Assembly: GCF_001598915.1 (NCBI RefSeq)
Contig: NZ_BDAP01000009.1
Location: 36,541 to 100,540 of the forward strand
Length of the DNA stretch: 64,000 bases
Direction: 5' to 3'
From: Williamsia muralis NBRC 105860
GTDB lineage: Bacteria > Actinomycetota > Actinomycetes > Mycobacteriales > Mycobacteriaceae
Shown here: in pieces, positions 15,780 to 25,151 of the stretch
Position numbering within the stretch: position 1 is the first letter of the stretch
Layout: each line of letters opens with the position of its first letter
Notes under the pieces: generated by a model
What the model was told of the DNA's origin: nothing
Database searches by the model: none
Seen by the model: the letters and a program-made list of their open reading frames with translations, nothing else
Position numbers and translations under genes: made by a program

Positions 15780-17690
15780 GTGACTGCTGCCCCCAATTTC
15801 CGCAACGTCGCGATCGTTGCGCACGTCGACCACGGGAAAACCACCCTGGTTGATGCGATGCTGCGGCAATCGGGCGTTTTCGAGGAACGCGCCGAACTCG
15901 TCGATCGTGTGATGGATTCCGGCGACCTCGAGCGGGAAAAGGGCATCACGATCCTCGCCAAGAACACCGCGGTGCACCGTCGTCAGCCCGACGGCACCGA
16001 AGTGGTCATCAACGTCATCGACACCCCCGGCCACGCCGACTTCGGTGGTGAGGTCGAGCGCGGCCTGTCCATGGTCGACGGTGTTGTGCTCCTGGTCGAC
16101 GCGTCCGAGGGTCCGCTGCCGCAGACCCGCTTCGTGCTGCGCAAGGCCCTTGCCGCCTCGCTGCCCGTGATCCTGTTGGTCAACAAGACCGACCGACCCG
16201 ATGCCCGCATCGCCGAGGTCGTCGAGGAAAGCCACGATCTGTTGCTCGACCTCGCTTCGGACGTCGATGACGAAGCTGCCGAGGCCGCCGAACTGGCCCT
16301 CGATCTGCCCGTCCTCTACGCCTCGGGCCGCGCCGGTATCGCCAGCACGAAGGCGCCCGAGAACGGCAACGTCCCCGAAGGCGAAAACCTCGACGCCCTC
16401 TTCGACGTTCTGCTCTCGTACGTGCCGGCCCCCAAGGGCGATCTCGACGCGCCTCTGCAGGCCCACGTCACCAACCTCGACGCGTCGGCCTTCCTCGGTC
16501 GCCTCGCGCTGGTCCGTCTCTACGCCGGCACCTTGAAGAAGGGCCAGACCGTCGCTTGGCTGCGTGAGGTCAACGGCGAGCCCGTCACCGAACGCGCCAA
16601 GATCACCGAGCTCCTGATCACCGTCGGTGTCGAGCGGACGCCCGGCGAGGTCGCCGTCGCCGGCGACATCGTGGCCGTCGCCGGCATGCCGGACATCATG
16701 ATCGGCGACACCCTCGCCGACATCGATCACCCGATCGCGCTGCCACGGATCACGGTCGACGAGCCGGCGATCTCGGTGACCATCGGCACCAACACCTCGC
16801 CGCTCGTCGGTCGGGTCAAGGGCCACAAACTCACCTCTCGCATGGTCAAAGACCGCCTCGACAGCGAACTGATCGGTAACGTCTCGCTGCGCGTCCTCGA
16901 CATCGGCCGTCCCGATGCCTGGGAGGTCCAGGGTCGTGGCGAGCTCGCGCTGGCCATCCTCGTCGAGCAGATGCGCCGCGAGGGCTTCGAGCTGACCGTC
17001 GGCAAGCCGCAGGTGGTCACCAAGCAGGTCGACGGCAAGCTCCACGAGCCGTTCGAGCACCTGACCATCGACGTCCCCGAGGAGTACCTCGGTGCGGTCA
17101 CTCAGCTGCTGGCGGCCCGCAAGGGTCGCATGGGCGACATGACCAACCACGGCAGTGGCTGGGTTCGGATGGAGTTCATCGTGCCCTCCCGCGGACTGAT
17201 CGGTTTCCGGACCGACTTCCTGACCGAGACCCGCGGCACCGGTATCGCCAACGCGGTGTTCGACGGCTACGCGCCGTGGGCCGGCGAGATCCGCGCCCGC
17301 CACACCGGCTCGCTGGTCTCCGACCGCGCGGGAACGGTGACGCCGTTCGCGATGATCCAGCTCGCCGATCGCGGAACGTTCTTCGTCGAGCCGGGTGCCG
17401 ACACGTACGAGGGCATGGTCGTGGGTATCAACCCGCGCATGGAGGACCTCGACATCAACGTCACCAAGGAGAAGAAGCTGACCAACATGCGTCAGTCCTC
17501 CGCCGACGTGATGGAGACCCTGGCCAAGCCCATCAAGCTCGAGCTCGAGGCCGCGATGGAGTTCTGTACCGACGACGAGTGCGTCGAGGTCACCCCGGAG
17601 GTCGTCCGGGTGCGCAAGGTCAACCTCGACTCGAACACCCGCGCACGTGAGCGGTCGAAGACCAAGGCCCGCAACCAGAGCGTCAGCTGA
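15780..17690 (+). CDS. typA: Translational GTPase TypA/BipA
   Basis: A 636-residue ribosome-associated GTPase involved in 50S assembly and stress responses. G1 is AHVDHGKTT, switch I region EKGITILAKN, G3 DTPGHADFGGE, G4 NKTD and G5 in the ASGRAG stretch. The EF-G-like domains and the BipA-specific C-terminus (LTNMRQSSADVMETLAKP) are all present. The start is the GTG at 15780 with GGAGAA eight bases upstream; a longer frame exists but lacks a ribosome site. It is followed by lpqW as in mycobacteria. Confidence 0.95.
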   Translation: MTAAPNFRNVAIVAHVDHGKTTLVDAMLRQSGVFEERAELVDRVMDSGDLEREKGITILAKNTAVHRRQPDGTEVVINVIDTPGHADFGGEVERGLSMVDGVVLLVDASEGPLPQTRFVLRKALAASLPVILLVNKTDRPDARIAEVVEESHDLLLDLASDVDDEAAEAAELALDLPVLYASGRAGIASTKAPENGNVPEGENLDALFDVLLSYVPAPKGDLDAPLQAHVTNLDASAFLGRLALVRLYAGTLKKGQTVAWLREVNGEPVTERAKITELLITVGVERTPGEVAVAGDIVAVAGMPDIMIGDTLADIDHPIALPRITVDEPAISVTIGTNTSPLVGRVKGHKLTSRMVKDRLDSELIGNVSLRVLDIGRPDAWEVQGRGELALAILVEQMRREGFELTVGKPQVVTKQVDGKLHEPFEHLTIDVPEEYLGAVTQLLAARKGRMGDMTNHGSGWVRMEFIVPSRGLIGFRTDFLTETRGTGIANAVFDGYAPWAGEIRARHTGSLVSDRAGTVTPFAMIQLADRGTFFVEPGADTYEGMVVGINPRMEDLDINVTKEKKLTNMRQSSADVMETLAKPIKLELEAAMEFCTDDECVEVTPEVVRVRKVNLDSNTRARERSKTKARNQSVS

Positions 17691-17738
17691 CTCGCTGTGT
17701 GAGCTGACATCGGGCGAAGGATCGACGACGGGGAGTTG

Positions 17739-19715
17739 ATGACGGGCGACGCTGCCGGACAATCGCGGTTGGATACCAAGGCGCTCAGCGCGCTGAGGTG
17801 CTTGGGGCTCGTCGCGGCGTGTCTCATGCTCGTCACGGCGTGCGTCGCCGACCCGCCGCCCCCTGTGCAGCAGACCAATTCGGTTCCGCCCGAGCCCACC
17901 GAGCCGTCGGGTCAGGTGCTGTACGTCGCCACCGATTCGATCGGTATCGGCTTCAACCCACACCTGGCCGCGGACCAGTCGGCGGTGACCACGGCGGTCG
18001 CGGCGATGACGTTGCCCAGTTCATTCCGGCCGGTCGCCGACGGCCCGCGGGTGGGATGGGTGATGGACCCGGCTCTGCTCACCAGCGCGGAGGTGACCGG
18101 CACCGCGCCGTTCACGATCACCTATCGCATCCACGAGGACGCGCAGTGGTCCGACGGGCTGCCGATCACCGCAGAGGACTTCATCTACCTCTGGCAGCAG
18201 ATGTCACGTCAACCCAACGTCACCGCGCCCGCCGGATACCGGCTGATCACCGATGTCCGCAGTGGCGGTGGTGGCAAAGAGGTCACCGCGACCTTCGCGG
18301 CGCCGTACCCGGCATGGCGGGAGCTGTTCAACGACCTCCTTCCGTCGCATGTGCTCAAGGGCGCTCCCGGCGGCTTCCAGTCGGGCATGGACAGCGGCTT
18401 CCCTGCGTCCGGTGGCCCCTTCACGATCAGCGGCATCGACCACAGCCGCGACGAGGTGCGGATGATCCGCAACGATCGGTTCTGGCTCAAGCCGGCAATC
18501 GTCGACCGGCTGACCCTCCGGCGCGCCGGCACCATCAGCCAGGTGGCGGACTCGATTCGCTCAGGCGACACGCGCGTCGCCGCGATCAGCGGCGGGCCGG
18601 CCCTGGGCGCCAACCTCGGCAGCATCGGGGGTGTCCAGACCGGGAAAGTGGCCCAGTCCCGCACGCTCGGGATCACGGTGAACACCCGGACCGACTCGAT
18701 GGCCGATCTGGATCTGCGGCGGGCGGTGCTCGGTTCCATCGACACCCAGCTCGTCACCTACGCCGGAGCGGACGACACCGAGGTGCTGCCGGCCATGAAC
18801 TCGGTGTACGCACCGTCGGACCCGGGTTATTACCCGGTTCCGCGCACGGTTGCCACACCTCAACAGATCGATGGGTGGATATCGGCCGCCGGATATCGCC
18901 GGGGACTGGCCGAACCGCCACCGACCCCGTCGGACGAATCGATCCCGTCGGATGCGCCGGTCTCGACGACAACGGAGACCACCACCACTGCACCTGGTTC
19001 GTCTGACGAGTCGGGCACATCCACCCCGCAGACCCCAGCCGGCGATCTGCCCCGCCTGCCCGTGGGCGTCCAGCAGGTGGAGCGGGACGGTGACCCCCTC
19101 ATTGTGCGGGTTGCCTCGGTCAGCGGCGATCCACGGACCGGCGCCGCGGCCGCGAACATCGTGGACCAGCTGGGCCGCTCGGGAATCCGCGCCGAGACCG
19201 TCAGCCTGTCCACCGCCGACCTCTACAGCTCGGCTCTGACCGGCCGTCAGGTCGACATAGTCGTGGGCTGGAGCCGCGCGGGCGAGTCGCCCGCCACCGC
19301 ACTGGCATCGAACACCGAATGCCTCAGTACCGAGGCGACCACGGAGACATCGGCCTCGGGTGAACCCGGTCCCAGCCCGTCGGCGACACCATCGCCCGGC
19401 CCCACCGAGTCGGCGTCGAGCTCGTCGCAGGCACCCGAGGAGCGCACCGAACCGCGGTACACCAGCAACGTGTCCGGTCTATGCGACCCGGCACTGCAGG
19501 CCCTGTCGGCGCGGGCCATCTCGGCCGACGACCCGACCGAGGATCTCCGCGGCGCCCAGCGGCTCCTCGACGACCAATCTGTGTATCTGCCCGTCTATCA
19601 GGACGTCCTCACGACGGCGGTATCGCCGCTGGTGACCGGCGCACCTGTCACCGGGCCGGTTCAGACGGGTATCTTCGGTGGGTCCGCGGGCTGGCAGCAG
19701 CAGACCGGAAATTGA
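17739..19715 (+). CDS. lpqW: LpqW-like lipoprotein, solute-binding family 5 fold
   Basis: A 658-residue lipoprotein with lipobox LVTAC (Cys about residue 35). It has an oligopeptide-binding type fold (ITYRIHEDAQWSDGLPITAEDFIYLWQQ, GGPFTISGIDHSRDEVRMIRNDRFW). In mycobacteria LpqW sits at the same place between typA and mshB and steers mannolipid synthesis towards lipoarabinomannan, so the assignment rests on synteny as well as fold. Two low-complexity Ser/Thr/Pro inserts (around STTTETTTTAPGSSDESG and PSATPSPGPTESASSSSQ) are unusual for the family. TTG at 17736 and ATG at 17739 are adjacent start choices after GGGGAG. Confidence 0.85.
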   Translation: MTGDAAGQSRLDTKALSALRCLGLVAACLMLVTACVADPPPPVQQTNSVPPEPTEPSGQVLYVATDSIGIGFNPHLAADQSAVTTAVAAMTLPSSFRPVADGPRVGWVMDPALLTSAEVTGTAPFTITYRIHEDAQWSDGLPITAEDFIYLWQQMSRQPNVTAPAGYRLITDVRSGGGGKEVTATFAAPYPAWRELFNDLLPSHVLKGAPGGFQSGMDSGFPASGGPFTISGIDHSRDEVRMIRNDRFWLKPAIVDRLTLRRAGTISQVADSIRSGDTRVAAISGGPALGANLGSIGGVQTGKVAQSRTLGITVNTRTDSMADLDLRRAVLGSIDTQLVTYAGADDTEVLPAMNSVYAPSDPGYYPVPRTVATPQQIDGWISAAGYRRGLAEPPPTPSDESIPSDAPVSTTTETTTTAPGSSDESGTSTPQTPAGDLPRLPVGVQQVERDGDPLIVRVASVSGDPRTGAAAANIVDQLGRSGIRAETVSLSTADLYSSALTGRQVDIVVGWSRAGESPATALASNTECLSTEATTETSASGEPGPSPSATPSPGPTESASSSSQAPEERTEPRYTSNVSGLCDPALQALSARAISADDPTEDLRGAQRLLDDQSVYLPVYQDVLTTAVSPLVTGAPVTGPVQTGIFGGSAGWQQQTGN

Positions 19716-19731
19716 AAAGAGAACTCTCACC

Positions 19732-20604
19732 TTGAACCGTTTGCTGTTCGTGCACGCCCATCCCGACGACGAGACCATCACCACCGGCGGCACAATCGCG
19801 AAGTACCTGGCCGACGGAGCCGAGGTCACCGTCGTCACCTGCACGCTGGGTGAGGAGGGAGAGGTGATCGGGGAGCAGTGGAGTGGTCTGGCCGCAGACG
19901 GCGGTGCCGATCAGCTCGGGGGCTACCGGATCAGCGAATTGACCCGGGCCCTGGCGGAGCTGAGCGCTCCGGCGGCCGAATCCCTCGCACCGGTGTTTCT
20001 GGGCGGCGCCGGCCGGTGGCGTGACTCGGGTATGGCCGGGGCGCCGTCGAACGACCACCCGCGGGCATTCATCGGCGCCGGTACCGTACCGGCCGAGGTC
20101 TTGGCCGAGCTGATCTGTCAGACGCGTCCGCAGGTCCTCGTCGGTTACGACCCGGTGGGAAGTTACGGGCATCCCGACCACATCCAGGTGCATGCGATCT
20201 GCGCCCGGGCCATCGAGCTCGCGGCAGCGTCGGAGACCCGGCCGTGGACGGTGAGCAAGCACTACTGGACGGTGACCGAGGAATCGGCGCTTGCCGACGG
20301 GCTGGCCTCTGCGCAGACGCGGGTCCCTTCGGGCTGGCGGATGCCGCTGGCGGGAGAGCTGCCCAGTCATCCTGATGCCGAGGTCACGACGGCCATCGAC
20401 GTGCGAGAGGTGTACGACCACAAGGTCCGGGCACTGGCCGCTCATGCGACACAGGTCACGGTGTCAGCGTCGGGTACCGAGTACGCGTTGTCCAACAACA
20501 TCATTCAGCCCATCTTCGCCGAGGAACACTACATCTTGGTGTCCGGGGTCCAGGGGCCTACGGGGCCGGGGGGCCGTGAGCCGGACCTGTTCGGGGGGCT
20601 GTGA
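19732..20604 (+). CDS. mshB: N-acetyl-inositol-glucosamine deacetylase MshB (mycothiol synthesis)
   Basis: A 290-residue zinc deacetylase that removes acetate from GlcNAc-Ins in the second committed step of mycothiol synthesis. The zinc motif HAHPDDE is at residues 8-14 and the third ligand is in YGHPDHIQVHA. The DE-tetrad-like segments TCTLGEEGEVIG and NDHPRAF are kept. Translation starts at a TTG in TTGAACCGTTTGCTG, 16 bases after the lpqW stop; no ATG is available upstream. The stop overlaps the start of the next gene (TGATG). Confidence 0.93.
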   Translation: MNRLLFVHAHPDDETITTGGTIAKYLADGAEVTVVTCTLGEEGEVIGEQWSGLAADGGADQLGGYRISELTRALAELSAPAAESLAPVFLGGAGRWRDSGMAGAPSNDHPRAFIGAGTVPAEVLAELICQTRPQVLVGYDPVGSYGHPDHIQVHAICARAIELAAASETRPWTVSKHYWTVTEESALADGLASAQTRVPSGWRMPLAGELPSHPDAEVTTAIDVREVYDHKVRALAAHATQVTVSASGTEYALSNNIIQPIFAEEHYILVSGVQGPTGPGGREPDLFGGL

Positions 20605-20987
20605 TGCGCAGGGCTCTGCTGGTTTTCCTCTGGCTGGACGGATTCCTGGTGGGCATCGCCTCGGTGGCGTTCCTCCAGCTGACCATCGGCACCGTACAGG
20701 TTCCGATCAGCGCCGTGGTGGCGGCAGCTGCGAACTGTGTCCTGCTGTGGTGTTGCGCGACGCTCGCCGAGACCACGGCCCGATTCGGTGCTCTCATCGC
20801 GTTCGGTCTCGCCTTCTTCGTGGCCACCGCAAGTGGCCCCGGGGGTGATGCTCTGATGCCTCAGGACTGGCGAGCATTCGCGCTGCTGGGGCTGGGTGTG
20901 GGAGTTCCCGCATTCGTGTCGTACGCCGGGTTGTTGCCGGCCGCCGACCCCGGCAAGGCCACCCCGGTCGCGGGGGCCAGGGAATGA
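20604..20987 (+). CDS. Four-helix membrane protein of the mshB-fbiC interval
   Basis: A 127-residue integral membrane protein with about four hydrophobic segments ([74 protein letters not shown]). A gene of the same kind lies between mshB and fbiC in mycobacteria. The ATG overlaps the mshB stop, so translation is coupled. Function is unknown. Confidence 0.8.
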   Translation: MRRALLVFLWLDGFLVGIASVAFLQLTIGTVQVPISAVVAAAANCVLLWCCATLAETTARFGALIAFGLAFFVATASGPGGDALMPQDWRAFALLGLGVGVPAFVSYAGLLPAADPGKATPVAGARE

Positions 20988-21012
20988 TCGGGCAGCCGGG
21001 GAGCATTATCTG

Positions 21013-23346
21013 ATGGTGACCCCAGACCAGCTGACCTCAGAGGCGCAGACGGACGGGCAGGTGTCTGCAGCGGTACAAAACGCGTTGCAGCAGGCCCGCG
21101 AAGGCGCCCTCAGCCCGGACCAGGCCACGACGTTGCTTGCAGTGCGAGGCCATGAGCTCCAGCAGTTGTGTCGCATCGCCGCCGACCTGCGTGACGTCGG
21201 GCTCGCAGAAGAAGGCCGCGACCGCCAGATCACCTACTCGCGCAAGGTTTTCATCCCGCTCACACGCTTGTGCCGCGATCGCTGCCACTACTGCACCTTC
21301 GTCACGGTGCCGGGCAAACTCAGCCGCGCGGGCCACGGGATGTTCCTCGAACTCGACCAGGTTGTCGAGATCGCCCGGCAGGGCGCTGAATTGGGTTGCA
21401 AAGAAGCACTGTTCACCTTGGGGGACCGGCCTGAAGACCGGTGGCCCGAAGCGCAGCAGTGGCTCGACGAACGCGGCTACAGCTCCACCCTCGACTATGT
21501 CCGAGCCGCTGCCATCCGGGTTCTGGAAGAGACCGGCCTGCTGCCCCACCTCAATCCCGGGGTGATGAGTGCCGCAGAGATGTCGCGGCTCAAACCGGTC
21601 GCCCCATCGATGGGCATGATGCTCGAGACCACGGCACGCCGTCTCTTCACGGACCGGGGGAACTGTCACTACGGCAGTCCGGACAAGGACCCGGAGATCC
21701 GCAAGCGGGTACTCGTCGACGCCGGCCGGATGTCCATACCGTTCACCACGGGGATCCTCGTCGGAATCGGGGAGAGTTTCGCCGAGCGTGCCGACTCCTT
21801 GATCGAGATCGGCAAGATACACAACATCTTCGGCAACGTCCAAGAAGTCATCGTCCAGAACTTTCGGGCCAAGCCCGACACCGCGATGCGCGGGGTCGCC
21901 GACGCCGAGTTCGAGGAGTTCCTGGCGGCAGTCGCGGTGGCGCGCATCGTGCTCGGGCCGCGGATGCGAATCCAGGCCCCGCCGAATCTGGTCTCTCCTG
22001 CCGAGTGTGCGGCGCTGGTCTCGGCGGGCGTCGACGATTGGGGTGGTGTGTCGCCGTTGACGCCCGACCACGTCAATCCCGAACGGCCCTGGCCCAATCT
22101 GGAATCCCTGGCCGAGATCACCGCCGCCACGGGCTACACCCTCACCGAGCGCGTCACTGCGCAGCCGCGTTACGTCCTGCAAGGCGCGCCGTGGATTGAT
22201 CCGGCTGTCGCGGGCCACTTGCAGGCGGTGGCGGATCCGACGACCGGCCTGGCCGCCGACATCCGTCCGAGCGGTCGGCCTTGGGGTGTGGTTCGTGAGG
22301 CGGGCCCAGCCCAGGCTCGGGGTGTGCCGGACTTCGCCGCGGCTTTGGACCGTGCTCACGCCGACCCGGCCGGCTGCAGTCCCGACGACTACCTGACCTT
22401 GGCGCACGCCGACGGCGAGGAGCTCAATGCTCTTGTCGCGCTGGCTGATTCGCTACGTCGACAGACTGTCGGCGACGACGTCACCTACGTGTCCAGCCGC
22501 ATCATCAACACCGTGTCCGTGTGCGAACCCGGCTGCCGATACTGCGCGACCTCCACCCACTCGGCTCTGTCGGCCGAGGAGGTCGCCGACCGGGCCTGGG
22601 AAGCATCGATCGCCGGGGTGGATGAGGTCTGCATTCGAACCGACTCCAACGCCACCGCCGCAGAGTGCTGTCAGTACATCCGCGCCATCAAGTCGCGGGT
22701 GCCGTTCATGCACGTGAGCCTCCTGGTCCCCGAGACGATCGGCGTCGCGGTCCGTGCGGGCGGGCCGGTGGCCCACACGCTCCTGGCCGAACTGCGTGAC
22801 GCGGGCCTCGACCACATCGGTGGCGCAGCAGGACTCAGCATGGGGACAAGCGCGCTCTCGGTGGCCCATGAGTTGGGGCTGCGTTCCACTGCGACACTGG
22901 TCTACGGCCACGGGGACGGACCCTCAGACTGGGTACGTGAGTTGGGCCTGGTGCGCGAGATGTTCGACCGCACCGAGGGATTCATCGACTTCGTGCCGCT
23001 TCCGTTCTCACACGCCGGAGCCCCCGCCCCGTCTGTGGACGCCACGAAACCGACGATCCGCGACAGTCGGGCAGTGCACGCTCTGTCGCGTGTGATGTTG
23101 CACGGTCGGATTTCGACGATCGGAACCAGTCTGCGCGGTCTCGGGGTGGCGGATGCGCAGTTGATGCTGCAGAGTGGCGCAAGCGATCTGGGGCGGACGG
23201 CAATCGAGGAAACCATCGCGCGATCAACCGGGTCGCATCATGGCCTCGCGTGGACACCCGCAGAGATGCGGTCCATGGCTGGAGCAATCGGCCGACCAGC
23301 GCAGGAGCGAATCGTCGCCGGCGTCCGAAAAGCGAGTGCCGCATGA
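21013..23346 (+). CDS. fbiC: FO synthase FbiC with conserved CofG half and divergent CofH half
   Basis: A 777-residue two-domain radical-SAM protein; mycobacterial FbiC is nearer 850. FbiC makes the deazaflavin FO, the chromophore of coenzyme F420. The CofG half (about residues 70-420) is well kept: CRDRCHYC (Cys87, 91, 94), [29 protein letters not shown] and [20 protein letters not shown]. The CofH half keeps a cluster motif CEPGCRYC (Cys504, 508, 511) and FVPLPF, but the usual QGGI-P motif is RTDSNA, roughly 18 residues around the AAEIL segment are missing, and TSWVKLG is TSLRGLG. Its tyrosine-dependent activity is therefore doubtful. The stop overlaps the next gene (ATGA). Confidence 0.85.
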   Translation: MVTPDQLTSEAQTDGQVSAAVQNALQQAREGALSPDQATTLLAVRGHELQQLCRIAADLRDVGLAEEGRDRQITYSRKVFIPLTRLCRDRCHYCTFVTVPGKLSRAGHGMFLELDQVVEIARQGAELGCKEALFTLGDRPEDRWPEAQQWLDERGYSSTLDYVRAAAIRVLEETGLLPHLNPGVMSAAEMSRLKPVAPSMGMMLETTARRLFTDRGNCHYGSPDKDPEIRKRVLVDAGRMSIPFTTGILVGIGESFAERADSLIEIGKIHNIFGNVQEVIVQNFRAKPDTAMRGVADAEFEEFLAAVAVARIVLGPRMRIQAPPNLVSPAECAALVSAGVDDWGGVSPLTPDHVNPERPWPNLESLAEITAATGYTLTERVTAQPRYVLQGAPWIDPAVAGHLQAVADPTTGLAADIRPSGRPWGVVREAGPAQARGVPDFAAALDRAHADPAGCSPDDYLTLAHADGEELNALVALADSLRRQTVGDDVTYVSSRIINTVSVCEPGCRYCATSTHSALSAEEVADRAWEASIAGVDEVCIRTDSNATAAECCQYIRAIKSRVPFMHVSLLVPETIGVAVRAGGPVAHTLLAELRDAGLDHIGGAAGLSMGTSALSVAHELGLRSTATLVYGHGDGPSDWVRELGLVREMFDRTEGFIDFVPLPFSHAGAPAPSVDATKPTIRDSRAVHALSRVMLHGRISTIGTSLRGLGVADAQLMLQSGASDLGRTAIEETIARSTGSHHGLAWTPAEMRSMAGAIGRPAQERIVAGVRKASAA

Positions 23347-24095
23347 AGTTACCGCTGCCACCGGCGAAGCACCTGAGTGATCACGAGGTCGCCCGGTTGT
23401 TGTACACGGCCACCGGGTTGATCGATCCCGCCCTCGGGGCGGTGGAGCACCTCGATCCCCTGGGGATCAAGCACAGAACGTTTCGGGGACCCGAACAGCA
23501 GGCCATCTCGGCGTCAGAGGTGCCCGCCGAGGGGATCGCGAAATTGATTGCGGTGTTGGACGACTCACTCGTCAAGGTCACCGATGCTTCCGGCTTCCCG
23601 GGGACGGCGAAATGGGAGAGCTGGACCGCTGATCAGCGCCGCGACTGGTGGGTCGGCCGTATGGGAACAGTGACCACGGCCCTGGTGGCCTACCCCGGGG
23701 TGTTCGGCGTGATCGCCAATCGGTTGCCGATCCAGGTGATCGCCGGATTCGTGCAGCAGGCGGTCGTGCTGTGCGCGGTCGCACGGGCATACGGCATCGA
23801 CGACCGTCATGCGCAGACCGACCTGCTCGCCCACGTTCTCTGCCGCCGGAAACTGGATTCGCGTGCGTTGCTGCGCAATCGGTCCGCAGACGAAGGTCAC
23901 GCCTCGGTGTGGGACAGGCTGGCCACATCACGTGCCATCGTCGGTGAGTTGGGTCGTCGTCCGTCGCCGCGTCAACCCTGGCGGATGCTGGGTGCCCTAC
24001 CGGTCATCGGCGCCGTGGCCGATTTCATCGGCGAGCACTCCGCCCTTCGTCGGGCCACGGACTCCGCGGTGGAGAAGATCCAGCACAACAGCTGA
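23343..24095 (+). CDS. Conserved protein of unknown function coupled to fbiC
   Basis: A 250-residue protein whose ATG overlaps the fbiC stop, which implies co-translation. I do not recognise a family. Visible are a weakly hydrophobic central stretch ([21 protein letters not shown]) and a following helix ([21 protein letters not shown]), and a C-terminal [18 protein letters not shown] segment, so peripheral or single-pass membrane association is possible. There is no signal peptide and no catalytic motif. The operon position suggests, but does not show, a role linked to FO or mycothiol. Confidence 0.7.
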   Translation: MKLPLPPAKHLSDHEVARLLYTATGLIDPALGAVEHLDPLGIKHRTFRGPEQQAISASEVPAEGIAKLIAVLDDSLVKVTDASGFPGTAKWESWTADQRRDWWVGRMGTVTTALVAYPGVFGVIANRLPIQVIAGFVQQAVVLCAVARAYGIDDRHAQTDLLAHVLCRRKLDSRALLRNRSADEGHASVWDRLATSRAIVGELGRRPSPRQPWRMLGALPVIGAVADFIGEHSALRRATDSAVEKIQHNS

Positions 24096-24102
24096 CCGCG
24101 GG

Positions 24103-24501
24103 TCAACGGGCAGGCTCGGCAAGCCCGGCTTCGACGAGTGCCTCGAATCCTCCGACCACGTCGGTGGCCCGGTGGAGGCCGAGTTCCTGCAGCGACGCGG
24201 CGGCCAGGCTCGACGTGTATCCCTGCGAGCACAGCACGATCCATTGGACTTCGTGGTCGATCGCTTGGGTGATGCGTGCGTCGGAAGTGGGATCGAGTCG
24301 CCATTCGAGAACGTTGCGTTCGATGATGAGGGCACCGTCCACTTCGCCCTCGGCGGCGCGTTGGGCTGCTGGCCGGATGTCGACGAGCACTCCACCCTGT
24401 TCGACGGCGATCGGCACGTCCGCCGCTTCCAGGCGCACCAGGGCCTCCCTCGCACGGGCCAGCATTTCATCGATCGTCAGACGTGTTGCCACAGAACTCA
24501 T
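24103..24501 (-). CDS. Rhodanese-like sulfurtransferase domain protein
   Basis: A 132-residue single-domain rhodanese. The strand VLVDIRPAAQRAAEGEVDGA and the active-site loop CSQGYTSS (Cys91) are present, as is the C-terminal VVGGFEALVEAGL. It would carry a persulfide and pass sulfur to cyanide, thiols or a biosynthetic partner. It follows the cysteine dioxygenase in the same operon, a common pairing in cysteine catabolism. Its ATG lies at the edge of a 56-bp tandem duplication and overlaps the stop of the 19-codon mini-ORF created by it. It converges on the fbiC-coupled gene, with 7 bp between them. Confidence 0.88.
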   Translation of the reverse strand: MSSVATRLTIDEMLARAREALVRLEAADVPIAVEQGGVLVDIRPAAQRAAEGEVDGALIIERNVLEWRLDPTSDARITQAIDHEVQWIVLCSQGYTSSLAAASLQELGLHRATDVVGGFEALVEAGLAEPAR

Positions 24502-24607
24502 GCTGCCCCACCGTCGGTGAGGACGGTCTTGGTCCGGCGAAGTGACTGCGAACTCATGCTGCCCCGCCGTCGGTGAGGACGGTCTTGGTCCGGCGAAGCG
24601 ACTGCGA
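24494..24607. repeat. 56-bp tandem duplication at the dioxygenase-rhodanese junction
   Basis: Two copies at a 56-bp period (24494-24551 and 24550-24607 aligned) differ at only two positions. The unit contains the last 17 or so codons of the cysteine dioxygenase plus the ATGA stop/start junction. Because 56 is not a multiple of three, the second copy shifts frame and separates the two genes by a mini-ORF. Confidence 0.95.
24498..24557 (-). CDS. 19-codon mini-ORF created by the tandem duplication
   Basis: The ATG overlaps the cysteine dioxygenase stop (ATGA) and the mini-ORF stop overlaps the rhodanese ATG in the same way. The peptide MSSQSLRRTKTVLTDGGAA repeats the dioxygenase C-terminus. It probably works only as a relay that keeps translation coupled from the dioxygenase to the rhodanese. 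A function of the peptide itself is unlikely. Confidence 0.5.
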   Translation of the reverse strand: MSSQSLRRTKTVLTDGGAA

Positions 24608-25099
24608 GTCGGTGACTTCGTAGTAGGACATCGCGGTCAACGGTGGTGAGTACGCGTGCACGCTGAGCGTCGGCTCGCTGGTCACCTCGCGGGTGGGGCT
24701 GCGGACCACGTCGTGGACCCAGCCCAGCGGGAACGAGGCCTGGTCGCCTTCGTCGAGAGTGCGTGCCCGGAGAGTGGATCCGGTCCACCGGTATTCGGTC
24801 AGTGCGCCCGACAGCACGGTGAGCGCGCCCAACGAACCGGCATGGTCGTGCAGGTCGGTTGATTCGTCGGGTGTCCAGCTGATCAGCCAGATGTCTACGT
24901 CGTCGTCGTAGTGCAGACGTGTTGCCCACCGGTTTTCCCGGTCCCAGTACTTGGGCAGCAGGTCGTCGTGGCGGCCGTCGAGTACGTCACTCGCGCTCTG
25001 GTCGGTCAACCGCAGCAGATCGGCCGGTCGCAACCGTGTCGGGAGGTGGTGGGTGGGTAGTGCGGCGGTGGAGAGCGGACGGTTCAGTGTGGAGGTCAT
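24554..25099 (-). CDS. Cysteine dioxygenase
   Basis: A 181-residue cupin of the bacterial cysteine dioxygenase type I family, which oxidises cysteine to cysteine sulfinate with a mononuclear iron. Cupin motif 1 is LHDHAGSLGALTVLSGALTE (His84, His86) and the third ligand is His129 in FPLGWVHDV. SVHAYSPPLTAMSYYE carries the conserved Tyr region. AGGAG lies eight bases before the ATG. It is the first gene of an operon with the rhodanese. A four-codon Cys-Cys upstream ORF and a hairpin lie in its leader. Confidence 0.9.
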   Translation of the reverse strand: MTSTLNRPLSTAALPTHHLPTRLRPADLLRLTDQSASDVLDGRHDDLLPKYWDRENRWATRLHYDDDVDIWLISWTPDESTDLHDHAGSLGALTVLSGALTEYRWTGSTLRARTLDEGDQASFPLGWVHDVVRSPTREVTSEPTLSVHAYSPPLTAMSYYEVTDSQSLRRTKTVLTDGGAA

Positions 25100-25134
25100 G
25101 ACAGGTGCTCCTGGGAAAGGTCGAATGGTGCGTG

Positions 25135-25151
25135 GTCGCTGGGTCAGCGAC
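25135..25151 (-). promoter_or_regulatory. Leader hairpin overlapping the Cys-Cys upstream ORF
   Basis: In the dioxygenase leader, GTCGCT pairs perfectly with AGCGAC around a GACCC loop. The 5' arm contains the second Cys codon's last base, the Arg codon and part of the stop of the upstream ORF, so a ribosome on that ORF would open it. The next unpaired stretch leads to the AGGAG of the dioxygenase. Confidence 0.5.

Noticed and set aside
15777..17963. A 728-codon open frame on the reverse strand through typA
   Set aside because: It is entirely antisense to a clear TypA protein, is rich in Gly/Asp/Val/Arg as expected from the complement of high-GC codons, and has no recognisable domain.
24498..24929. 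A 143-codon reverse-strand frame ending in the duplicated segment
   Set aside because: Upstream of 24557 it is an out-of-frame reading of the cysteine dioxygenase; only its last 19 codons may be translated, as the relay mini-ORF.
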